Shown: positions 62,753 through 64,000 of the stretch, piece after piece | How positions within the stretch are numbered: the stretch's first letter is position 1 | Layout of the letters: each line of letters starts with the position of its first letter | NCBI GenBank assembly: GCA_945859605.1 | Contig: OX243814.1 | Span: forward strand, 43,157,931 to 43,221,930 | Direction of reading: 5' to 3' | Length of the DNA: 64,000 bases | From: Lumbricus rubellus | Taxonomy: Eukaryota > Annelida > Clitellata > Crassiclitellata > Lumbricidae | The notes under the pieces: model-generated | Databases searched by the model: none | What the model was told of the DNA's origin: nothing | The model's input: the letters and a program-made list of their open reading frames with translations, nothing else | Position numbers and translations under genes: made by a program

Positions 62753-63727
62753 CGATGATGATGATGATAATGATTGGCATAACAATCTACCGTCGTATCC
62801 TGGGTGGAACTCCTTGTTGAAACCGATCGACCTTTTGTTCAGCAGTCTTTCCACTATCGTGGACTTCCCCACTCCCCTTCTCCCAGTCAACAGAATTCGA
62901 TAGTATTCATCGGGGATGTCACGCTCCTCTTCCTCCTCCGCCGACGAATCCTCCACTCTCGTCCTCCACACGTCCGTCTTCATCCCCCAAGAGAACGGTG
63001 GTTCCTGTTTCTTAACAAACCGGAAGTTGTTGTTCGTCGGCTGCTTCTGACCCCTCAGGTCGTCTGCCGCCTTCCAATGTCGGTGATGGTGGTTCAGGTG
63101 GTGGTAGTGATTGTGGCCATTCGTGGCTGTCCCGTGCTCCTTGAAGAAGTTCACGGCGTGTAGATCTTCATCACCCAGCCGACACTTCCGTCCGAGACCA
63201 ATGAAGCTGCGGATCTTTCTCATCGGATAGGACAGCGAGGTGAGGTCCGGACTGTGCCGCTCGCTCGTCGGGGTTTCCGCAACCAACGCTTGTCGGCGCG
63301 GTTGTGTAACCAAGTGGCAGCGTCGCTGGGGGGCGCTGTTCAGCCTCGGTCTCATTTCGCCCGGTCTCCAGCTTCCGTTGGCGTCATCCTTTCGCTTCGT
63401 CACCGTCACTTCGAGCAGACGTGATGACACTCCATTCCTGTTGCGATTGGCGGCGTTCGTGGTTGCCATCTGGTGGAAGCGGCCCGCACTGGCCTCCTGA
63501 CTCGCCCAGCGGATTGGAGCGCTCATCGGGGCATCGAGTTGGAGGTACTGGAACGGATTGTCTGGGCAGCTGGGTTCGTAGGCCGACGATGGGCAGATGG
63601 CGTGGTCGGTGAGATGGTCAGTCGTGCGTGATCGATGGTGTTGTGGAGGTCGGTGACGGTGGCGACGAGCTGAGAATCCTCCGCTGTAGGACCGAGCTCG
63701 GAATTCCTCGAACTCGTCGGCGAACAT
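20869..63727 (-). CDS. rgk: RGK-family small GTPase (Rad/Rem/Gem/Kir-like), whole gene across four exons
   Basis: Exons on the minus strand are 62791-63727, 29023-29123, 21629-21824 and 20869-21206; the four phases fit (1, 0, 1) and sum to 523 codons plus stop. RGK proteins are Ras-related GTPases that inhibit voltage-gated calcium channels and reshape the cytoskeleton. The product has a long basic N-terminus, a P-loop GRRGVGKST at residues 282-290, an unconventional switch II region with NDLTAFEAEG in place of DxxG, a G4 motif NKVD at 398-401 and a G5 motif SAA at 428-430. The C-terminal extension ends KSCINLFEI, the RGK hallmark in place of a CAAX prenylation box. Introns are 33,667, 7,198 and 422 bp. 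The first ATG at 63727 follows an in-frame TGA about 70 bases further upstream. At 523 residues it is longer than vertebrate members (about 300), the excess being N-terminal. No transcript evidence is available to me; further 5' exons remain possible. Confidence 0.87.
21629..21824 (-). CDS. rgk: RGK GTPase exon 3 (central G domain, G4 motif)
   Basis: Acceptor TCTCATAG, then [37 protein letters not shown] and [20 protein letters not shown]. The order VYSVxDRxSF-like, NKxDLxRxRVIS is diagnostic of RGK proteins. The donor is CAAG|GTCACG, with a C instead of the usual A at +3; it is phase-correct. Confidence 0.92.
21880..21975 (+). repeat. Two (GT)n microsatellites
   Basis: GT tracts at about 21888-21917 and 21943-21973, separated by a short unique segment, in RGK intron 2. 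Confidence 0.95.
22436..22505 (+). repeat. (AAT)n microsatellite
   Basis: Imperfect AAT/AAC repeat in RGK intron 2. Confidence 0.9.
22721..23693. mobile_element. Tc1/mariner-like MITE with a duplicated arm
   Basis: The 973-bp element has terminal inverted repeats starting CAGGGTGCGCCAAAAAAA, flanked by TA at 22719-22720 and 23694-23695. The inner ~240 bp of the left end is repeated inverted twice towards the right end, so the element carries one left arm and two right arms. All share blocks such as TGGCCATCATG and AAAAGTTATACC or its complement. The middle (about 22980-23190) has no recognisable transposase. Confidence 0.8.
23926..24330. mobile_element. Second Tc1/mariner-like MITE
   Basis: The 405-bp element has near-perfect inverted ends of about 45 bp starting CACTGTGTCCCAATAAATCG, flanked by TA on both sides. 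Arm similarity continues inward (GATAATTATC near 24023 and 24227), so the element is largely palindromic. It has no coding capacity and lies 230 bp from the preceding MITE. Confidence 0.85.
24331..25298. other. Intronic stretch without recognised features
   Basis: Part of RGK intron 2. A 163-codon minus-strand open frame (24641-25132) has no family resemblance, no strong splice signals and ordinary composition, and is not called as a gene. Confidence 0.5.
25299..25500 (-). repeat. tRNA-derived SINE, copy A
   Basis: On the minus strand the head starts GGGGCGCGGTGGTGTAGTGG (A box) and has B box GGTTCGAATCTACC. The body follows (GTCCTTCACTCGCAATTGC, CAGCGCTTCGGCGTGAAA), and the tail is CAGAGGCGCTCCC-like near TCTACTCAGAGG on the + strand. 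Copy B at 56465-56656 has the same structure, and the tail alone recurs at 51051-51140 and 26150-26180. Confidence 0.8.
25880..26520. other. Intronic stretch with partial SINE tail
   Basis: Holds a partial tail of the SINE family (TTTATATAGCACCTCTTCAA, then ACCTACTCAGAGGCG near 26170). Nothing else was recognised. Confidence 0.5.
26530..26810 (+). repeat. (ATT)n microsatellites
   Basis: ATT repeats at 26530-26572 and 26666-26740, then a degenerate ACT/AAT section to about 26810. Confidence 0.95.
26898..26939 (+). repeat. Poly(C) tract
   Basis: About 40 C residues interrupted by one T; a possible assembly or sequencing weak point. Confidence 0.95.
27090..27175 (+). repeat. (GT)n microsatellite
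   Basis: Interrupted GT tract. Confidence 0.9.
27598..27662 (-). repeat. tRNA-like SINE head
   Basis: The minus strand reads GAAGTGGTTAGATAGCAGAA, then CTTTCAATCGAAAGG (anticodon-arm-like), then GAGTTCAAATCTCGTC (T-arm/B box). It resembles a degraded tRNA head; the acceptor stem does not close, so it is a SINE or tRNA pseudogene. Confidence 0.5.
27716..27806. repeat. (AT)n-rich palindromic microsatellite
   Basis: Alternating AT with duplicated ATCATATGCATATATATA blocks and TATCATAGATATAT blocks; it would form cruciform-type structure. Confidence 0.9.
28050..28432 (+). repeat. Degenerate (CTGT)n/(TGTGTC)n repeat
   Basis: About 380 bp of pyrimidine/GT-rich tetra- and hexanucleotide repeats. 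Confidence 0.85.
29023..29123 (-). CDS. rgk: RGK GTPase exon 2 (switch region)
   Basis: A 101-base exon with acceptor GTTACTTGCAG and donor GAG|GTAATT. It enters in phase 1, matching exon 1, and leaves in phase 0, matching exon 3. It encodes [20 protein letters not shown] and [14 protein letters not shown], covering the effector loop and switch II position of the G domain. The variable G2 and the absence of DxxG are normal for RGK proteins. Confidence 0.85.
29361..29640 (+). repeat. (GAT/GAC)n microsatellite
   Basis: About 280 bp of trinucleotide repeat, about 240 bases upstream (in RGK orientation) of exon 2, ending in GAA units. All methionine-, histidine- or isoleucine-rich frames here are artefacts. 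Confidence 0.95.
29645..31610. other. Intronic DNA without recognised genes
   Basis: About 2 kb of RGK intron 1. I see no exon, RNA gene or transposon end. Confidence 0.5.
31616..31735 (+). repeat. (GAA)n purine-rich repeat
   Basis: Imperfect GAA/GGA repeat within a longer purine-rich stretch (31380-31850). The strand asymmetry gives lysine/glutamate-rich frames that are not genes. Confidence 0.9.
31922..32025. repeat. (AT)n microsatellite
   Basis: Alternating AT with short ATTA interruptions. Confidence 0.9.
32368..32915. mobile_element. Unclassified inverted-repeat element with GC-rich tandem-array termini
   Basis: Left arm 32368-32469 and right arm 32814-32915 are inverted copies with only a few differences. 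Each arm is a tandem array of about seven units of a 14-16 bp motif, GTTTGGGCGCCGGCC or variants with CGG for GGG. The arms are extremely GC-rich, but the core between them (about 340 bp) is AT-rich with no coding frame. An 11-bp direct repeat AGGCCTATTCG lies just outside (32350-32360 and 32925-32935) and may be a target duplication, though 7-9 extra bases separate it from the arms and AGGCCTA is common in this genome. Palindromic cores GGCGCC and GGCCGGC-like junctions are frequent within the arms. I cannot assign a superfamily. Confidence 0.75.
32940..34525. other. Intronic DNA without recognised genes
   Basis: RGK intron 1 sequence with a short (ATC)n tract at 33121-33175 and a TCAAGGTCA nuclear-receptor-like word near 34027. 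No gene was seen. Confidence 0.5.
34530..34870 (+). repeat. (GAGGA)n-type purine repeat
   Basis: About 340 bp of degenerate GAGAGGA pentamer-hexamer repeat. Confidence 0.9.
34995..35175 (+). repeat. (GGAT)n and (CA)n microsatellites
   Basis: GGAT tetramers at about 35007-35080, then a CACG/CACA tract at 35133-35165. Confidence 0.9.
35288..36010 (+). repeat. Long (GACA)n satellite-like array
   Basis: About 720 bp of GACA/GACAGA/CATA repeats. It includes a higher-order block, since the segment starting GACAGAGGCAGACAGAGAAY is present twice (about 35563 and 35724) with matching flanks. Long cysteine/valine/serine frames on the minus strand are artefacts. Confidence 0.9.
36020..36835. other. 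Intronic DNA before the nested retroelement
   Basis: About 0.8 kb of unique-looking RGK intron 1 sequence. No gene or repeat end was recognised up to the inverted-repeat arm at 36836. Confidence 0.5.
36867..37388 (-). repeat. 3' LTR of the Gmr1-like retrotransposon
   Basis: A 522-bp LTR. On the + strand it reads TGTCACAAATCTTTC to TTAGCTGACA, so each end carries the TG...CA dinucleotides. It differs from the other LTR at a single base by eye (CCAGAAAATC here, CCAGACAATC in the other). The target duplication TGAAC is at 36862-36866. A polypurine tract (minus strand AAAAGAAAGGAAGGAGGT, 37391-37408) abuts it. Confidence 0.95.
37506..38063 (-). CDS. Retrotransposon RT C-terminus and RNase H (fragment of pol)
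   Basis: 185 codons encode the extreme end of RT ([20 protein letters not shown]) and a complete RNase H. The acidic residues lie in [38 protein letters not shown] and [10 protein letters not shown]. The frame differs from that of the upstream gag-pol open frame, and a TAA stops that frame nine bases before this segment. The RT palm with its YxDD motif is absent: pre-RT linker and RT end are joined with only about 25 bases between them. It is probably not translated on its own. Confidence 0.85.
   Translation of the reverse strand: MIFFGFYRQFICNFAEIAKPLTDLTSKQTPENIIWTQDHQKSFDSLKEIVLSNVILYMFEVGKPFNLYCDSSDFAVGAVLSQVDDEGIERPVSFISQKLTDTQRRWATIEKEAYAIIWALNKLKEIIIGSKINVFTDHNPLVYLTESMSKSAKLVRWSLSLQNFDILLNYKKGKLNVVADCLSRL
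38072..41578 (-). CDS. Retrotransposon Gag-protease-partial integrase polyprotein
   Basis: A 1,168-codon uninterrupted frame. Residues about 50-340 are a very charged coiled coil ([14 protein letters not shown] repeats). Residues about 345-520 are a Ty3/gypsy-type Gag ([34 protein letters not shown]). A CCHC knuckle, [14 protein letters not shown], is near 608. A retropepsin active site, [12 protein letters not shown], is near 725. An integrase H2C2 zinc finger is near 990-1035 ([10 protein letters not shown] to CKSCEKCQ). [20 protein letters not shown] then joins in frame directly to a GPY/F-like C-terminal integrase module ([15 protein letters not shown]), so the DDE catalytic core is deleted without breaking the frame. 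The pre-RT linker [20 protein letters not shown] follows and the frame stops. Gag and protease look functional. Confidence 0.88.
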   Translation of the reverse strand: MEKLTEKKQANIKKMSTDRLIKLLIEADLDAEEVEQMSREELMRNLAEVWAKKEEEGAVGGAAEKPVEKPEAPMSMEALLQFMIMKEEQRKQEEKERKQEEKQKEEQRRQEEKERRQKEKEKEERRCQEEKERKQEEKEKAEKADRLRQQEIEKADRLRQQEIDMQKQQFQLQLEQMKIDRDEAERRRMELMIEYEKARKSDEEIRKQQIEDKKAREEEKEKMRLQELERAEEIRQEEFQAGKDNLEKAEREREEQMQLEQKKLAIKEAQLKEMAIEKEERRKQLELLQQKIEQEELRRIEDQDRLKKRDEDDRKSREVSEQIRLKESETMVSKIKKIGDAMKHVLPKMPYDMMEVPLYFETVENAFNSFAVEKQYWVKLLLPLMTPRARTVLNRLSFENLDKYDAVKEHLLKEFKLTAREYRSRFADAKKTAEETYTMFTARLKNLLNYYVRSRRVNKDYEKLFDLLVADKLKECLPPGPLQFVLAKEGTECLEASNVADLADIHVNNRIGVMFQDKPKFEAWDNSPKQPKWNKDSKDTGSQAKSNDAKKDDYSGKQWSQDKQQSTWDRQAYNRTPPLGRPTESNASYTPYNKWENKEQRSFIKKRCHNCNSDKHLIKHCQAPGAANLRKNFSRSAENLRVNQIQVINAPPGWEEQCNQETEVKSVMKCTPQFTILKEAIKTTSIAESCRETKSKEECQRIKKISLQHVNVEIRGTDGQVEALIDSGTEIPVINEELLKGTTVEEIGRVHLQCVAGEPIPAKLVKIEVRMSGRNEGAATEDRTINIAPYLTLVCASISAELCKENPEKFLLHPEIIAELKEVPPISILQGELQANVTTRAQSRRAEVEDGEDETINESSQEDDTESEDELSIQDDERTTSENNETEEEMAACERNDSEDSGSDAELETSMRDLFTENSNDERQLEDAKKFEEQQRNDESLKSWWRIAEDQGSEFIVVNGLLYKKHQMLDQLVYQLVLPKERRIQVMELAHESVFGGHLGEEKTRERIKLSFVWPKMRRDVVKFCKSCEKCQLKARSLVMDRVPITPIPREDVPFRRMTMDMNENGRRFVHANKMRKFIARTLSCGLIVEEDDEFGSVVELPLKEDHAETTQKSLQLDYEQIGHLTCEQQKQLLDVLNRYADRFSDKPGLCTLVEHEVVLNPKNPNIC
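41895..41912 (-). promoter_or_regulatory. Retrotransposon primer-binding site
   Basis: Two bases inside the 5' LTR, minus strand TGGTGTCGTTGCGGTGAG is complementary to a tRNA 3' end ending CGACACCA. Next to it the leader holds a tandem duplication of about 20 bp (CTGCAACTTGGATCGTTATC, 41853-41895 region). Confidence 0.7.
41915..42436 (-). repeat. 5' LTR of the Gmr1-like retrotransposon
   Basis: 522 bp, identical to 36867-37388 except for one base seen by eye. Target copy TGAAC follows at 42437-42441. Confidence 0.95.
43391..43516 (+). repeat. Dispersed repeat family, diverged copy 3
   Basis: Shares ordered blocks with 2600-2740: AATTGTGGAAAA, ATGATCCACTTGGAATTGAGG (compare ATCCACGTGGATTTGGGG) and ATTCTCACTCTGG. 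More diverged than copies 1 and 2. Confidence 0.6.
44466..44872 (+). repeat. 20-bp minisatellite grading into (GACA)n
   Basis: About ten near-perfect tandem copies of CAGAGTGGCAGACAGATACA (or GACACA) at 44497-44690, then diverged versions to 44872. It begins about 45 bases outside the right arm of the inverted-repeat element. Frames through it encode [20 protein letters not shown] repeats and their antisense; there is no evidence that they are genes. Confidence 0.9.
44880..48715. other. Intronic DNA without recognised genes
   Basis: About 3.8 kb of RGK intron 1. Short open frames (for example 47500-47787 and 48198-48443) have no family resemblance or supporting splice signals. A partial SINE-tail-like phrase (TTTATAAAGCGCCCC) is near 45392. 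Confidence 0.5.
48720..48972 (+). repeat. (CTGT)n/(CT)n microsatellite
   Basis: About 250 bp of CTGT, CTCTGT and CT repeats in order. Confidence 0.95.
49513..49680 (+). repeat. (CTGT)n/(CT)n/(AT)n compound microsatellite
   Basis: CTGT and CT tracts followed by TATATA tracts at about 49623-49673. Confidence 0.9.
49963..50590 (+). repeat. (GA)n/(GACA)n compound array
   Basis: About 630 bp of GAGA, GAGGGA, GACAGA and GGCAGA repeats with a pure GA core at 50325-50390. Long serine/leucine and arginine/glutamate frames here are artefacts. Confidence 0.95.
51051..51140 (-). repeat. SINE tail fragment
   Basis: Matches the tail half of SINE copies A and B: TATAGCGCTACTTCAAGCC, ACTCAGAGGCGCTTC, GGACACTGCATCGGAGTTTC. 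The tRNA head is missing and the fragment abuts the decayed LINE segment. Confidence 0.75.
51145..51630 (-). pseudogene. Decayed LINE reverse transcriptase C-terminal fragment
   Basis: Read on the minus strand in several frames: [20 protein letters not shown], then [20 protein letters not shown], then ILHVSWRDN, then [20 protein letters not shown] and [11 protein letters not shown]. This is the usual order at the C-terminus of non-LTR retrotransposon RTs (EIRxRIxxA, LYGAETW, RRxxWxGHVxR, GxRxRGRPxxTW). Frameshifts and stops interrupt it, so it is an old, dead copy of a family different from the intact LINE at 56.9 kb. Confidence 0.75.
52150..52466 (+). repeat. SINE-like body repeats (GACACTAAT family)
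   Basis: Two related segments, about 52150-52225 and 52385-52440, share AGCCTGGATAAAGG or AGTCTGGATAAAGG, GAGGGCGACA and GACACTAATAATC with TCGATATG or TTGATATG. The same signature occurs in the UNC93-like intron near 6930. The second copy continues to GAAGCCGAGTGGCTGACCC and is broken by the piggyBac-like element, resuming after 53453 with AGTGTCGTTAAACAGC. Confidence 0.55.
52467..53449. mobile_element. piggyBac-like non-autonomous element
   Basis: The 983-bp element is flanked by TTAA at 52463-52466 and 53450-53453, with ends CCCTCAGGCTACCAAG and CTTGGTAGCCCGAGGG (inverted, one mismatch). TTAA targets and CCC termini are the piggyBac signature. Inside are three G-run/C-run hairpins around GGGGGTGGT(A/T)(T/A)CCACCCCC, at about 52508-52533, 53230-53258 and 53406-53434. 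No transposase frame is present. Confidence 0.82.
53799..53861. mobile_element. Miniature 63-bp TTAA element
   Basis: A 63-bp sequence between TTAA copies (53795-53798 and 53862-53865) with inverted ends CCCTTTAATGCCG and CGGCACTAAAGGG. The CCC start and TTAA target fit piggyBac-type mobility, at the lower size limit for such elements. Confidence 0.6.
53900..56460. other. Intronic DNA without recognised genes
   Basis: About 2.5 kb of RGK intron 1, AT-rich, with scattered TAGGCCTA words. A fragment near 54590-54975 ending GTGGCTGGGTACAGCTAGTTA may be a repeat, but its class is not clear. Confidence 0.5.
56465..56656 (-). repeat. tRNA-derived SINE, copy B
   Basis: Same family and orientation as 25299-25500. 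On the minus strand the head contains GTAGTGTAGTGGTGGCGTCG and B box GGTTCGAATCCATC, then the body (GCTCAGCGCTTCGGCGTGAA) and the tail GGCGCTATAAC-like end. Confidence 0.8.
56905..59940 (+). mobile_element. LINE (non-LTR retrotransposon), 5'-truncated
   Basis: The element begins inside the endonuclease domain and continues through RT to a 3' UTR with AATAAAAAATGTTATG and a short (TTATG)n-like tail near 59930. The coding frame is open to its natural stop, suggesting a recent insertion that was truncated during reverse transcription. No target duplication could be found by eye. It is of the jockey/CR1-like group; the exact clade is uncertain. Confidence 0.85.
56916..59588 (+). CDS. LINE ORF2: partial AP-endonuclease plus reverse transcriptase
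   Basis: About 890 codons open. The endonuclease retains [15 protein letters not shown] and SDHLPI but lacks its first part with the metal-binding N/E motifs. RT motifs are in order: [63 protein letters not shown] and KTNYIIFRS. The C-terminal part, [25 protein letters not shown] and GPRTWNSIP, is typical of jockey/CR1-like LINEs. There is no proper start codon, because the 5' end was lost, so it is unlikely to give active protein. Confidence 0.9.
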   Translation: MISVGFLIKQEASFEVLTDIWEASSSRSFEGLFIRLPLNRGSSIIGAIYRPPDQNLDDFTTEIEPVISKISKKSKDLFIVGDFNADLLKVNVHKPTEGLYNCMLSHHFLPIITKPTRITDHSATIIDNIYTNAWRKLSCCSIVISDISDHLPILAQFEYELKLPNKPQTRTHRLITQESLTAFQDSVAKINWSPVLVACRDLDTNKAYDTFLNEFKQEYDKAFPISQSKTTRRNSPKNPWMSQGLLNSCKKKSRLYRKFIKNPTPQNKNAFVSYRNKFKSIRIQAESNFYAAEFCRYSNNLKETWKILKHLIGTTNGGDRDILSLKVNNISTTDPIKIATELNNYFTGIAHSLAKNIPNSNSTFEQYMIPSKMDSFGLTEVSKEELILLSHTIHPSHAKGVDDIDPAIALPSLPNIVHPLVEIINCSFKTGIYPQSLKLAKVVPIFKKGPRDEACNYRPISVLPFFSKFFEKVMHERLNKYISKTNILFSSQHGFQAGHSTFMPLINMQDKISDAMDKNQFSIGIFLDLAKAFDTINHGILLKKLSIYGIRNTQLKWFESYLENRMQLVSCNGSKSPLKEINYGVPQGSILGPLLFILYINDLPSVAPDLFFLLFADDTNIFNSHSSLEALINHTNSDLENIAEWFRSNKLTLNLDKTNYIIFRSHKKALPTSYPNLCIFGTPITLVQSSKFLGVYVDQHLSWNEHVSNIATKIAKNLGILSRISRILPPQTRTSLYYTLIHPYISYCNIVWASAYKSNLSKILVLQKRAIRFVAKIPYRAHTKAEFLGLKILQPDQIRQLQIGIFMYRYIHNQLPATYKDYFKFRIDIQERGLRNTNPFYIPFARTNTRLASIKCIGPRTWNSIPLDIRSLPSLRLFKRELSTFIQQGM
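60080..60285 (+). repeat. (GACA)n/(GA)n microsatellite
   Basis: About 200 bp of GACAGA and GA repeats. Confidence 0.9.
60290..62450. other. Intronic DNA without recognised genes
   Basis: About 2.1 kb of RGK intron 1. A GC-rich patch with GCGCCGCCGCCG and GGCGCGCCGCCGCC blocks lies at 62008-62080, and a SINE-tail-like phrase (TTTATGAAGCGCCTC) near 62224. No exon was recognised. Confidence 0.45.
62455..62606 (+). repeat. (GACA)n microsatellite
   Basis: GACA/GAGACA repeats about 190 bp downstream of the RGK exon 1 donor in gene orientation. Confidence 0.9.
62660..62776 (+). repeat. (GAT)n microsatellite next to RGK exon 1 donor
   Basis: GATGAT repeats end about 14 bases from the exon 1 splice donor (donor GT at 62789-62790, minus strand). 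Confidence 0.9.
62791..63727 (-). CDS. rgk: RGK GTPase exon 1 (N-terminal extension and P-loop)
   Basis: 937 bases encode 312 residues plus one base. The N-terminus is rich in Arg, His, Ser and Pro ([14 protein letters not shown], a histidine-rich patch [14 protein letters not shown]) and contains [12 protein letters not shown], similar to basophilic-kinase/14-3-3 sites in RGK proteins. An acidic segment [17 protein letters not shown] precedes the first strand and the P-loop GRRGVGKST. Donor GACG|GTAGAT. Without the splice the frame would run into a (GAT)n microsatellite (poly-Ser), confirming that the exon ends here. Confidence 0.9.
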
Positions 63728-63863
63728 AATAATGATGTTTTGTTGCGAATCGAATGGAATGTTGGGAAATATGTCGGATTCAAGAGCGGAGTGACTCGTG
63801 GTAATCGAAATGCGTTTTCAATGGTTGGACCATCCGCCTGAAAGAGAATTTCTGTTTATTAAA

Positions 63864-63990
63864 GAAGAAGAAGAAGAAGAAGAAGAAGAAGAAGAAGAAG
63901 AATATGAAGAAGAAGAAGAAGATGATGATGATGATGATGATTGTGATGTTGCTGCTGCTGATGATGATGATGAGAAAATTGAAGATGATA
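63864..63990 (+). repeat. (GAA)n and (GAT)n microsatellite upstream of RGK exon 1
   Basis: GAA then GAT repeats, 140-260 bp upstream of the RGK start codon, within the probable 5' UTR or promoter-proximal region. Confidence 0.9.
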
Positions 63991-64000
63991 AATAAAAAGA

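Noticed and set aside
62804..63612. Plus-strand open frames opposite RGK exon 1
   Set aside because: Antisense shadows of the GC-rich exon; the minus-strand frame carries the conserved P-loop.

Overview
The window is nuclear DNA from a multicellular animal. Its genes are split by GT/AG introns, one of them more than 33 kb long, and it holds AT-rich intergenic DNA, many microsatellites and several classes of eukaryotic transposon. A ciliary tektin, an UNC93-like membrane protein, a RING/B-box/NHL-type TRIM protein and an RGK GTPase point to an invertebrate metazoan. A Gmr1-like LTR retrotransposon (integrase before reverse transcriptase), tRNA-derived SINEs and the very frequent palindromic words TAGGCCTA and TACATGTA suggest a marine invertebrate, perhaps a deuterostome such as an echinoderm. 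Species cannot be fixed from the sequence alone.

Layout: (1) bases 184-987, the last two coding exons of a tektin gene (+), whose 5' part lies outside the window. (2) 4360-8630, a six-exon UNC93A-like gene (+). (3) 8.6-14.4 kb, intergenic DNA with a small hAT-like element and long microsatellites. (4) 14597-17344, a two-exon TRIM-like gene (+). (5) 20869-63727, one very large gene on the minus strand for an RGK-family (Rad/Rem/Gem/Kir) small GTPase. I assembled it from four exons whose splice phases all match, giving 523 codons. Its 33.7-kb first intron and 7.2-kb second intron hold almost everything else between 21.8 and 62.8 kb.

The RGK introns contain: two Tc1/mariner-like MITEs (22.7-24.3 kb); an unusual element whose ~100-bp terminal inverted repeats are built from a GC-rich 15-bp unit (32.4-32.9 kb); a young, internally deleted Gmr1-like LTR retrotransposon with 522-bp LTRs differing by one base and a 5-bp target duplication (36.9-42.4 kb), itself inserted in an older inverted-repeat element (36.8-44.4 kb); a decayed LINE fragment (51.1-51.6 kb); two piggyBac-like TTAA elements of 983 and 63 bp (52.5-53.9 kb); a 5'-truncated LINE with an open 890-codon endonuclease/RT frame (56.9-59.9 kb); several tRNA-derived SINE copies; and kilobases of (GACA)n, (GA)n, (GAT)n and related repeats.

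The four host genes have unrelated roles (axoneme, membrane/innate immunity, ubiquitin ligation, calcium-channel/cytoskeleton signalling) and show no sign of acting as a cluster. The most novel material is in the mobile DNA: the Gmr1-like element, deleted in frame for the integrase core and also for most of RT yet recently mobilised, and the tandem-array TIR element. I found no CRISPR array, rRNA gene or convincing functional tRNA gene.
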